Notes under the pieces: generated by a model
Database searches by the model: none
What the model was told of the DNA's origin: nothing
Seen by the model: only the letters and a program-made list of their open reading frames with translations
Origin: Rhinopomastus cyanomelas
Lineage: Eukaryota > Chordata > Aves > Bucerotiformes > Rhinopomastidae
NCBI GenBank assembly: GCA_013400115.1
Contig: VXBP01004071.1
Span: 540,965 to 604,964, forward strand
DNA: 64,000 nucleotides
Direction of reading: 5' to 3'
Program-made: the position numbers and the translations under genes
Shown here: positions 37,747 to 48,305 of the stretch, one piece after another
Layout: every line of letters starts with the position of its first letter
Position numbering within the stretch: position 1 is the stretch's first letter

Positions 37747-38329
37747 TGCAGCTCCTGCTGGGGTGTGCCTTTGGCCTATGTCTGACAGTGGGTCTGGCTG
37801 AGCCACCTTAGTTCAGTGAGACTTCAGGTGAACAGGTAATAACTGATCCTCAAGGACATGAAACTGGGCTCTTAGGATCATTTTTACGGCATTTTATTGC
37901 CCTGGATTTCCCTGGCACCTGTTTGTGATAATTCGTCATATCCCAACTGTCGCTTTGCCTGGTGACAAATTGCCTGGTAGCTACTAAATAATTCTCCTAT
38001 TCTTTAGTTTAATAATCTCAAAGTAAAAAAGATTCACTACTTGATGTAGATGGAGGAATTTGGTTTGTTGAGACTAAGAGTGAGACACATTGTCCTGCAT
38101 GTTTGAAGAAACCATGAAGTTCTTGCTCTCTATGTGCTTTAGGCTCCTGAATTCATACAGAGGGTACTGAAGTCAGGAGATAAAGCCTCCCAGACTATTT
38201 CTAACACTGTGGTATTTTGGCTTTCTTCTGACAGCCAGGGTGATGGATCTAGAGGTTGGCATGTGAATGGGTTTAGGGAAAGAACATCTCTTATTTTGAG
38301 TATTCATAAGAAGGGAGCAAAAAAGATTA
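37747..38329. other. unique non-coding sequence
   Basis: No gene or repeat recognised. Confidence 0.5.
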
Positions 38330-38515
38330 TACAATCATGGAAGAGTTTAGGTTGGAAGGGACCGCTGAGATCTAGTCCCATCCCCCTGCCACAAGCAGGG
38401 ACACCTCTCACCAGACTAGATTGCCCAGAGCCCCATCCAGCCCTGGCCTTGAACATTTCCAGCGATGGAGCAGCCACAACCTCCCCATTCCAGTGCCTCA
38501 GCACCCTCACAATAA
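38330..38515 (-). mobile_element. CR1 3' fragment
   Basis: The plus strand reads caatcatggaagagttta, ggttggaagggaccgc, tcccatccccctgcc, gattgcccagagccccatcc and agcgatggagcagccac, the complement of a CR1 3' region. A short deletion after aacctcccc removes the usual tgggcaacctg. The 192-codon plus-strand frame at 38209-38787 runs antisense across it and is not a gene. Confidence 0.9.
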
Positions 38516-40005
38516 GATGCAGCAGATCTCTGGTACCAAATAAGAACATACAATTTTTTTTGGTCAATTCACTCCCACTCTCTCATACCCAGTCTTGTTC
38601 TGTCTTGCAGACTGATTCAATTTCCAAAACATATCTGATAAGATCTACTTTTTTTGCACTCCAGAGTGTTTCTCCTGTAGGTTTCTTATTATCCCAGCAA
38701 GCCCCGAACAATAATGAGCCTGTAAACACAGGGTTTGTAAGCCTATTACAAGCTTCCCAGTATTATAATACGATTAGTCAGCACTGACTCATTTGTTTCA
38801 TAAAGGCAAGCAGAGGGGATTCAGGGATTTGTTTGTTTGGATGTACCAATTTGTTGCACAGTCTAACTTACTTGTTACAGAAATCACAGTTACTGCTCAT
38901 TAGCCGCCTTCCCTTTTGCTGGGAGGCTGCAAGCTGCATCTGCAAAGCCCTTGCTCTGTTACTGGTGTTATCCAGCTTGCCTTAGCAAAGGAAATAATGT
39001 TAAATGGAGCTTTTTATTTAATACAAACCTTTTCCGTAGAACTCGAGAGAGTTAAACGCGGCACAGAATGTAAACTCTGAACTGCTCTCCGTAGGATGTC
39101 CGTGTCGCTTCCATCTTGAGGTAATTATATCAAAGTAGATGCCACCGCTCCCATGGACTGATGATCCAGCTAGTGCTTAGTGTCTGAATTAATGTTTGGA
39201 GTTGTTGCTGCTTGCTTTGTAACAGAGACGAGAACCCAGATGGTTTGGGTTATGGGTAATGGATTCCAGTGCTCTGAAATCATTCACTCAAATCCAGCTC
39301 CAGTCTGTAGTAACCCAAAGTAATTATTATTTGATTGCTTGCCGGTGATGTAAAGTGAGTTGGTCATCTCAGCCTGGGTGGACAGATGTCCAAGTTAAAC
39401 AGCACCAGCTTAACAACTGCCAGCAACTCTTTGAAATTCTGTAAAGGATATTGCTGAAGACACTTAGATAAATTGGGCTGGGATTTTTCTTCTCTTGCAG
39501 GTCATTTGAATGGAGAAAGAAATCCAGAACAGGAAGCCAGCAGAGCCCGTGTAGACTGTGGCCTGCACATGGATTCTGTGGGATCATTGTTGCTGCTGAG
39601 TGCAGAGTAGGAGGAAGAGGCTTATTTGTCGTCACTGAACCTCTTCTGTTTTGTGTCTGCGCTGTGCAGAGGGGCTCTGAGGCAGAGTGGGGATGTGGTA
39701 GCCCGTTGTGCTGTGGATGGGCAGAAGTAACCACGCAGGAAAGTGTGTTTCTCAGCCTTGTCACTCTGTTTTTCCATCAATCCATTCATGGAAGTTACAT
39801 TTCGCTCACCTGAAACTATTTTTAAAAGGGAGATTGAAACAAGCTGCATACCGAAGGTTTTTGCATTGGCTGTGTTCCCCCTCCACCCCTCCTTTTTCTT
39901 TTTTAATGTTGATAACACGAAGAGGTGCTGTTTATGGGAGTGAGGCGGCAGGAGATGTCAGCCATGCAGAGGTCCAGCACAACACCTTTAGACCATCTAA
40001 AGTGA
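38516..40005. other. unique sequence
   Basis: No gene or repeat recognised. AT-rich, low-CpG sequence dominates 38960-39360. A 131-codon minus-strand frame (39369-39764) has no recognisable domain. Confidence 0.5.
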
Positions 40006-40203
40006 GGGCATCTGGTTGGCTCAGCTGGTAGAGAATGGCACTCTGCGTTCCTGGGGTCATGGGTGTGAGCCCCGTGTAGGACATCTTGAGACAGTACTGT
40101 AGGCTTACCCTGCTCCAGCAAGGGGAGGTGGGGTGGTGGTGGTGTTGGATTTAGATGATCTTTCGAGGTCCCTTGCAACCTCTAACATTCTGTGAGTCTG
40201 TGA
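40006..40203 (+). mobile_element. tRNA-derived SINE with CR1 tail, copy B
   Basis: Second member of the family at 21190-21374. Over the first 115 bases (tRNA head plus body) I count about 16 differences from copy A, with no gap. The A box (40017-40028, TGGCTCAGCTGG) is good. The B box position (40062-40072, GGTGTGAGCCC) is mutated at the TTC core, so this copy is probably transcriptionally weak. The T-arm stem keeps one wobble pair. A GGT-rich expansion (about 40123-40145) separates the body from the CR1 tail (tttcgaggtcccttgcaa, cattctgtgagtctgtg). The shared structure shows repeated retroposition and not a single chimaera. Confidence 0.87.
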
Positions 40204-43200
40204 AAATCCCATTTGTGTTCTCCAAGCAAAGAAATGTGCAGATGGGAGCAGTCACATCACTTGCACAGAGCTCTTCTGAAGTGATTTTCGCCGTTAATTC
40301 CCTCCAGAGTTGACAAGCGTTTCTAGCTCTTCATCTGCTGAGTAGATCAAGTAACAGTCTGGCATGTTGGGCCTCAGTGCATGGGCGAGATGATGTGGAC
40401 ATGCGAGATGAGAGGATGAGATTCTGTTCCCTGCAGATGTGTTTGTCACACAGGAGTATTGCCATCACCTGACAAAAGCAATATGAAGCGAATGGCTATG
40501 TGGCACAGCCTCTCATCGCGTAGCTGGGAGATACAAAATCCCTTGACCTTTTTAGCAGTCTTTTAAGGCGGAGACAGGAGATGTGGTTTGCTTGACCTAA
40601 AAAGGTTCCTCTTTTCCTGCTGCTGGAAGAGAAATCCTATTGTCAGCTAAACTTTTGGCTGTGGCCAAAGGTCTTCCATTACAGTCTTTTATCTCTGAGT
40701 CTTGGCTTTTGGCCATGTAATTGCACTCAGTTTGTTTGTTTTGACTCTTGGGTGACCTCCTTGATTTGTGAGAAATTTAGCAGCAACCTTGCCAAAGCTG
40801 CTTCTCCATTCCTTTGGCTATGGTCCAGACTGTGCAATGGCCAAAGAGCATTTGTCAGGGCAATCCCTTCCTTCTTGGGGCCTCTCGTACCCATTTGTTG
40901 GTGCTCTGGTCCATGGGTGCCTACATCTCCTGAGCTGGGTCCGGCCGTAAGTGACCTCTCTTGCTTGAGCTTGCTAGACCCTGGCCTTCACGTGGAGGTG
41001 TCGGTTGGTGAGAACATTAATGGTTGTTCAATACATTGATTAGTGTTTCCTTACTTAGATGTTAGAGTACTTGGTTACTTGTATTAGTGATGGTGCAGAC
41101 CCTTAGGCTACATCTCTGTGATCTGTAGAATATAAAAAGCTGTGAAGAAAGGCTGCCTCAGAAATTATCAGACATTCATGCACTTCTCCTTCACAAGAAA
41201 GAATTCTGTTGCAAAGGAAACAAACCATGAATGAATGGACTCAACTGGCTCTTGCTCTACCATGAATTAATTGTGGTGTTACACTCCATTTAAAACTTCC
41301 AGCTGTATTGATGCTAATTGGTGATGCTGGTGCTGTTATTTAGGCTGTGTGTGGTAGTGTAAACTTCACCAACTGTGTGGTCATTCAGAAAGATCTCAGC
41401 GGCTGGTGGCATGAGTCCACTAGCCAGGGAGGGAAGAAAGGTGGGAGGGGTAACACCAAAGTGTTTTGTTCCCTGTTCAGTGATCTCTGCTACTGAAATG
41501 GGATCTCTGTTCCTTGACCCTGAAAACAGCAACAACAACAGGAGGAATAAATGCTGTAAACAGCTCTATAATGAAACCTCTCAGACAGCCTGTCAGCATG
41601 TGCTGATCTTTTGCCTTCACTCGCTGCTATGACAAATTAGGTTGACCTTTCCTTGCTGGCATCTTAGTGGGGAAAAAGGGGGCTAGGATTTGAAAACAGC
41701 CAAAGGGAATTAGGTACCCAGTGCTTATTGAAATGTAGCTGGAGTTGGGCGTTTTACTCTCATAGCTGCCTTTCAGGATCCCATCCTCTATAAATTACAC
41801 CCTGCTCTGGTGGTGGTGAGAGCACCTGGGCTGAAGGTGCAGGGCTGTAATTTAGCCAAATGATAAGGGCAATACACTTGATAAGTCAGGGTTGAGACTT
41901 TCCATGAGTTAGATTAGAGAGGCACTCGCATGAGAATTAACAGCAAAAGCTGGGGAGTAAAGTTTGAGGAATTGCTAATCTCTGCTTTATGGCTCTGCCC
42001 AGAAACCATTCCACACAGTGATGGAGAACCCTTGCAGGGTCCTTCATCACACAACATATTTCTTATCTGGTGACTGCAGGTTCCCAAGGTCTCAGTCCAT
42101 CCTGGTTTAGATTTTTCAGTGTCATGTGTGCTTCCATAGTTTACAAGATGAATTCTGTCCCCCCGTCCCCACCACTCCTGTGGTGGCTGTGCTGTGTTAC
42201 CTGAGAACAGCACTCTGTGCAACTACTCAGAGCAACAGGGACTTGAGGATATCATGTTGGACACCAACCCTGTGTTTTTAAAGGAGGGTGTTCTTATGCA
42301 TCGATGAATCATTTTGTCTAACACAGTTTTAATTAGGACCACAGAGCATCCTTGGAGTCCAGCCTGGCTCTTGTTTAAATGAACAGGAGCAGAACTGATC
42401 CCTGTTACATGATACTGAGTTTCTGCTGCAGCACCGTGATGTATTTTGTTGTTTTCCCTTGTGTTAATGTAAAAGGAGGAGCGAGAAAGATAAATAATGT
42501 TGTGGGGAGGGAAAGGGGTATTTGTCTTTGAACAGTGATGGAGATAAAGATGGATAAGCAGGGCAATTTGTGAGGTTTATTCTTTATCCCACTTAATGGG
42601 TTGCAGTTATATGAAGAAGTGGAGGTCTCAGTTAATCTTCATGCTGTCTCCTTGTTTAGGAACACAGTTCAGATTAGCCTTTTGCATCTTGCTGGTACTG
42701 TTCCTTTGGTGTTCCTGTTTACTTGCTATTTGATCTAGAGAAACAGGAGTCCTCCCCCTCTTTTTTCCCCCTGGGATGTTAGGGATCACCTTCCTGCTTT
42801 CAGCTGCCATGGCCTGAAAACTGTAGGAATGAGGAATAAATATGCCATGGTTTGAAGATATCCTCTTCAAAACACCAATGGGGAATGTGACAGAGAGGTA
42901 GAGAGACCTCTCCCTCAGAAGAAGAGTAATATATATTTTATTCTCTTATTAATATTTAATTGGCAAGAAGGTCAAAATCTACATTTAAATGGAAATATTT
43001 AAAAAGCAGAAGCATAATATTTGACTATCTGGAGCTTTTATGGGTTAGAGAAAACCAGAGGCTTGAAGACATTGGCTCAAAATTCATTGGATGGGCTGGG
43101 AATTCCTTGTGAAATTTATACAGCAAAAGGAATCCTCTATTTCCCTCCATCGACACCTCTGAGAAAGGGTTTATGTTCTTAATACAGAGCTCCCATTTAA

Positions 43201-43561
43201 TTTAAAAATCCTGTTAAGTATGTTGTGTCAGCTAGAAAAGAGTCTTTAGATGAGATAGTCTGTCACTGCTTAGAACATTATCTCGGTAGATAGCGCGGTC
43301 CATGGATTGTGATGCCGCCGTGTTACTCCTTCAGGGGGTGGAGGGGATGAAGTGCTGCTGTGTGTGGTGTCAGCAGAGGTAGAGAGTTTGATGGACTCTC
43401 AAAGTACTCGGTATGATGTAGTGGGGATCACTGGCACTGCCCCTTGTTCCTGCTGGACTTGTGATATCATCAAAGCACCTAAAACAGAACCCGTTCTGTT
43501 GTATGGGGAACTCTCTGAGGTTTTCAGAGTGAAACCCATCTGTGTGGAGAGGTTCCTGTAG
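40204..43561. other. 3.4 kb of unique non-coding sequence
   Basis: No gene or repeat recognised. An AT-rich stretch lies near 42920-43020. Confidence 0.5.
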
Positions 43562-43565
43562 ATCA
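43540..43565 (+). repeat. 26-base direct repeat, left copy
   Basis: Starts ctgtgtggagaggttcc and is exactly repeated at 43778-43803, directly after the N at 43777. The two copies bracket the CR1 at 43562-43776. Confidence 0.9.
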
Positions 43566-43776
43566 TAGAATCATAGAATCATAGAATCATAGAATCATAG
43601 AATCATTACGGATCGGAAGGGACCTCGAAAGATCATCTAGTCCAATCCGCCTGCAACAGCAGGATCACCTAAACCAAGTCACACAGGAACCTGTCCAGTC
43701 GGGTCTTGAACATCTCCAGAAAAGGAGACTCCACAACCCCCCTGGGCAGCCTGTTCCAGTGCTCCGTCACCCTCAC
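43562..43776 (-). mobile_element. CR1 fragment cut by an assembly gap
   Basis: The plus strand begins with about five octamer units (atagaatc), the complement of the CR1 tail. It continues ggatcggaagggacctcg, aaagatcatctagtcc, aggatcacctaaacc, ctccacaacccccctggg and ctgttccagtgctcc. It stops at the N where CR1 would continue into tgtgaagaa. It belongs to the younger group and has the longest octamer tail in the window. The missing length is unknown. Confidence 0.95.
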
Positions 43777-43777
43777 N
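43777..43777. other. single-N assembly gap inside a CR1
   Basis: One n falls in mid CR1. The following sequence restarts with the 26-base word that precedes the CR1, so the true gap is probably larger than one base or reflects an insertion allele. Confidence 0.93.
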
Positions 43778-43803
43778 CTGTGTGGAGAGGTTCCTGTAGA
43801 TCA
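43778..43803 (+). repeat. 26-base direct repeat, right copy
   Basis: Exact copy of 43540-43565. Beyond it the sequence differs (atgaaatcagg here, the CR1 octamer tail there). Confidence 0.9.
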
Positions 43804-45235
43804 ATGAAATCAGGATGTGGAGTAGCATGAGTGGTTCCTGTCTTCCACTCAGACGGGTTTCTGATGCTCGATTCCTGGTCCTGGTTGTTTTGGGTTTAAC
43901 ATCAGTGACGTGGGGCTGAGATTCCCAGACTGCCAGCTGCTAGCCATAGATGTACTGACTCCGAGCAGCCTCACACAAGGAGATAGAAAGCCTAATAGGC
44001 TGGATTTTCCTAATGAAATGGGGAAAAAGCCCAATCTATCACCCACCCACCAGACATCTGCTTGTGCCTTTGTGCTGCATTCATTGGAGAGGCCAGCCTG
44101 GATGGGGGATGGCGTCACTGTGTCCATGCACAGCCCTGCACAGAGCCAGGAACTGCTGCTGGTCCTGTAGGTGCCCTTCTGTAGTGGGCATGAGGTTCCC
44201 TGGCTGCCATGGGGACACCTGAGCAAACGGAGTTTGGAATCTCTGGCTTCGAGGACCCATTGGGCAGCCCGGGAGACAAAAAAGAGCTCTGAACAACTGG
44301 CCTTCTTCAGTCCTGGGGATGATACTAGTCCCTGGCTTGATTTGACACACACAGCCTGCGGCTCTGGCAGCGGCTGCGGGAGCAGTGTGTCCTGCACGCC
44401 AGTGATAATGTTGATTCGCTGCTCATGCAACAATATGTGATTGAGTCCCGCTGCTGGGCAGAGTTCGTTTGGGTTTGGTATTTTTTGGTTGTGTTTTTTT
44501 TTTGTTTTAAATCAACATTATGTTGATTAGCAGCACACTGCTGAGTACTGGGGCCACTGGGGAAGATTTGCTTGCCTCGCCACCAACCATTTCCAGCACA
44601 CTGGCGCCTCGCAGGCGCACAGGGAGTTGTTGGGGATGATGCAGAGCAGCACAGTGCTGGAGCCTGGTGCCATGGAGAGCTACTCTGCTGCTGCTTGACA
44701 GGCTTATAACCAGATTCCAGTTTGTGCTGTATTGCCCCTTTGTGTAACCCTATTAAAGAGCTGTAAATAGTAATATAAATGATGTTACAGTCATTTGTTT
44801 TGATGTATCTGAGCCTTTAATAAATCAGCTGCAGCTTGGTTAATAGGAATATGAGAGTGTGGGGTTTGTTGCCAGCAGCTGCTAGTAAATTACAACGCAG
44901 TCATCTGTTTTACAAGGGAATTAAATGTTTATTCTTCTGCTCTCTCTCCCTCTTACTGTTGTTTGAGCATCAGGATTGTGCACCAACCTCTGCTCTTTAC
45001 TGGGTGTCCTCTTTGCTTTTTTTCACATGTGGTAAGGGTGGCAGGGAAAGCGTCCGTGAGGAGATTAGAGTCAGCCCCATCTTCCAGGACCGCTCTGCGT
45101 GTTCCCTCCAAAGCAGCGGTTGTTGCGTTTCATTTTGCCTGGGTTACTGTTTCTCCAGTGGGCTGTCAGCAGCGTTTGATCCCAGGACCTACAACCACAG
45201 ACCAGCAGAAGAAATCATTTCCATGGTGGGCAGTT
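43804..45235. other. unique non-coding sequence
   Basis: No repeat recognised. The longest open frame of the window (194 codons, minus strand, 43849-44433) lies here, but frames of 86-89 codons are open on the other strand in the same place. No domain, signal peptide or family resemblance is visible, so I do not call a gene. Confidence 0.5.
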
Positions 45236-45646
45236 AGAACAGCCTGTGAGGAAAGGCTGAGGGATCTGGGTCTCTTTGGCTTGGTGAAAAGGAGACTGAG
45301 GGGGTTACCTCATTCATGTTTATAAATATGTGAAGGGTGAGTGTCAGGAGGATGGAGCCAGGCTCTGCTCAGCGTTATCTAAGGATAGGACAAGGGGCAA
45401 TGGGTGTAAGCTGGAACATAGGAGGTTCCTCATCAATATGAGATGGAACTTCTTCACAGTGACAATGACAGGGCACTGGAAGGGGCTGCCCAGGGAGGTT
45501 GTGGAGTCTCCTTCTCTGGAGACATTTAAAACCCACCTGGATATGTTCCTGTGCGACTTGGTCTAGGTGATCCTGCTGTGTCAGGGGGATTGGAGTAGAT
45601 GGTCTTTCAAGGTCCCTTCCAATGCCTGATGTTCTATGATTCTGTG
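45236..45646 (+). mobile_element. CR1 LINE fragment with well-kept ORF2 end, about 0.41 kb
   Basis: In sense it starts gaggaaaggctgagggatc and passes through tgtttataaatatgtg, aggacaaggggcaatggg and ttgtggagtctccttctc to tttcaaggtcccttccaa and gttctatgattctgtg. A 78-codon frame (45330-45566) ends the ORF2 protein with DRTRGNGCKLE, MTGHWKGLPREVVESPSLE and FLCDLV. One frameshift separates it from the upstream LRDLGLFGLVKRRLRG. It is a younger-group copy, 5'-truncated. Confidence 0.95.
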
Positions 45647-48171
45647 TTTCAGTGAATGCTCATAGCCACGGCAGGCTGAGATAACATGTGAGTCTGTGAT
45701 TGTTTTAGTGAGATCTCTGCTAGTGACTGACTGGCTTGAAGAAAGCGTTAAACCCTGGAGAAGCCTGTTGTCATGGCTTTGAGGCTTTACATAAGCACTT
45801 GTCCACCAAAAGGCTGTCAAATACTCACAGCCACCCTTGGTGGCTCTGTTTGCTCCATCCTCTTGTTGAAGGACTTGTGGAACATTTCAAATGTCACTAT
45901 GAAAAATTAATCTCCCACTAGAAGAGCACGTAAATATGATGTAGGTCTTGCAACTCTTCTGAATTAATCAAAAGAGCTCCTAGAATGCTGTTAAAAACTC
46001 ACGTCTTTATTTGGTGAAGGAGGGTTTGGCTGGGCTCTTTGTGCCATGAAACATCTCCATACTGTAATACGGTGTCTGTGTCTTGCTGCAGCTGTGTAAG
46101 AGTTCATGTATCTAGACCCAAACTGACATCAGGTTGGCCAAATACTGCAGTCAAAATGCCTCCCAGAAGATGAGTTGTCTGTGTTCAGAATTCTTTTCCT
46201 GGCTTTCAGCAGAATTCAGCTTTCCTGGCATTGCTAGTGCAGAGCAGGAAGCAGCTGCATCTTTCTGGAGGTGTTTGCCTTCCGACCAGTTGTCCTCTGG
46301 TAAAGAAGGGCATCTCACCTAGACTTAGGTTTGAGCTTGGTGTTCAACCTTGCTCTCACAATCAGTGCACTGGAAGAACAAATTCACTGTTTTTTTTGGA
46401 GTGGTGCAGATACTGTTCCTTGGAGGAGACTGGTTATTAGGGCTGTTGTTTATGCCTAGTGGTGTCTCCTAGAAGAACCTATTTGGTTTCTGAGGTGATT
46501 TTCATGCAAGGTTGCACTTTGTAATACAATTGAGATGCGATTTGGGGAGATAAACCTTGTTTCATTAGTATGACTAGCTTAGCACAGGTTTCCTGGAAGG
46601 AGACATGGCCTGACAGACAAATGCTCTGAATGTTTGATCAAGTGGCTGTGCAAATCCACTCTGTGCTGGTGGTCTGTGTCTTTTTTAATGTCTGTTTTCA
46701 GAATAATGCGTCCCTGTTACTCAAAATCCAAAGTCAGTCCCAACCCAGTGGCACCCTTAAGCACACAGTTCATGTCGTACTGTGGACCGTGCGTTTGACG
46801 AGTGTGGATGTGCCTGTTGTTGATACCTTTAGAAAGCAAATTCCAGTGTGAAAAATGATTATTAATAAATGGCAATGGGATTGTAAAGGGGCAAAGGTTT
46901 CCTATGAAGCTCTCTGAGAGAGACCACCTCGGTTCCCCTGCTGCCCTTGGTGGCTGGAGTCCTGCATGTGTCAGTGACAGAGAGCACATAGCAGGGGTTT
47001 GTGTTCTTTTTGCTGATCAGCTTGGCTCTGTATCATTAAATCTGCTCTGCTGAAATCAGAACAGGAACATGCTCCTGGACTGAGACCTGCAGTCTGTGCT
47101 TTCTGGTGACCTGACAGGGCTTCTAACTCCACTTTCTTGTTAAAAGAACCCTGTTTACTGAAGTCAAATGGAGGCAGGCTGCAGTGGGTTTTAAGCCCCA
47201 AGCCTAGACAGACGTTACAGAAGGCTTTTGTCCAGCATGCAGCCCCAGCTAATGCTGTTGATAATGTAAAGCACGTTCCGTTTCCTTCTGTAAAACCCAT
47301 TGTCTCGGCAAGGGATCCGGGGGAGCGGGCTGCTCTCCCCTGCATGCTCCCACGTGCTCTGGCTGACTTGCTGATGTTCTCCAGACACGCTTTACGAGCT
47401 CTGCCACAAATTTATAAGGGTGAATTAAAATGACTGTATTTCATACTTCCATGGACTGGTGTTTTCTATTTAAAAACCCAGCGAGCGTGGGCTGTGGTTT
47501 CTCAGGAGAAAAGCCTGCACTGTGGTTTCTAGATTAACTCCGTTCATCGGGGCAGTGACACGCGAAGCGCCGTGAGCTGCGTGTCTGGCTAGGTCTGAGT
47601 TCACCAGTACCCCATGTGCTGGCAAGAGAGCTCCCTCCCTCCTGGGCTGCTTTGTTTCTGGTACCGGCTGTGGAGCAGCCATGAATCCGCAGTGCAATTC
47701 CTGCCGGTGTGGGCTGTGATCGAGGCAGCGGTTGAACCAAGACTGGGTATTTGCTTCTCTCTGCTGCCTTACGAGGCAGTTTCTCTCTTTGCATTATTCT
47801 GCTCTTACCCTGGAGTGCCTGCCCACTTGAGCTGCGAACAAAAGGCAGCTCCGCCGGCTCTTGTCCCCCTCCTGTAAAGAGCTGCCACTGAGGCAGTCTT
47901 GTGAATCTCTTCCAGCTGATGTCACAGTGAAGATTCTTTCTCTCGTTTAAAGTGTGGAGGTTGTTGTTTGCCTTTTCCTGCTGCCATATCGAGTGAAGCA
48001 GGGATGCTGTGTCTGTGCCTAAATGATTTGCTGTCTGCTGGATCGAACACCCAGCAGACAAAGCCTGTCTGGAGGTACGCGTGGTAGCAGTCTGTGATAC
48101 TATGGCAGGACATCACTTGCTTGCTCTGTCCTATGGCTTGGGCATGATTTTGCAGCCTAGAATGTGCTCAG
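45647..48171. other. 2.5 kb of unique non-coding sequence
   Basis: No gene or repeat recognised. A 175-codon minus-strand frame (47534-48061) overlaps other frames and has no recognisable domain. CpG is slightly raised near 47520-47600 but too little for a CpG island. Confidence 0.5.
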
Positions 48172-48305
48172 TTCTCTGGAGACCATTAAAACCCACTTGG
48201 ATGTGTTCCTCTGCAACTTGATCTAGGTGATCCTGCTGTGGCCAGGGGACTGGAATAGATGATCTTTTGAGGTTCTTTACAATCCCTAATGTTCTGTGAT
48301 TCAGT
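48172..48305 (+). mobile_element. CR1 3' end fragment
   Basis: In sense it reads tctggagaccattaaaacc, acttggatgtgttcctc, atctaggtgatcctgctg, ggaatagatgatctttt and taatgttctgtgattc. About 134 bases of a younger-group CR1. Confidence 0.93.

Noticed and set aside
38209..38787. 192-codon plus-strand frame
   Set aside because: It runs antisense through a CR1 fragment and has no protein family resemblance.
43562..43603. Possible CRISPR-like or satellite array of octamers
   Set aside because: It is the normal octamer tail of CR1 and is attached to a CR1 body.
43849..44433. 194-codon minus-strand frame, the longest in the window
   Set aside because: No recognisable domain, signal or splice context. 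Frames are open on the other strand in the same place, and it is within the length expected by chance in 64 kb.
47520..47600. CpG-rich patch as a promoter
   Set aside because: Too short and too weak for a CpG island, with no adjacent exon.
47534..48061. 175-codon minus-strand frame
   Set aside because: No recognisable motif; slightly higher GC explains the lack of stops.
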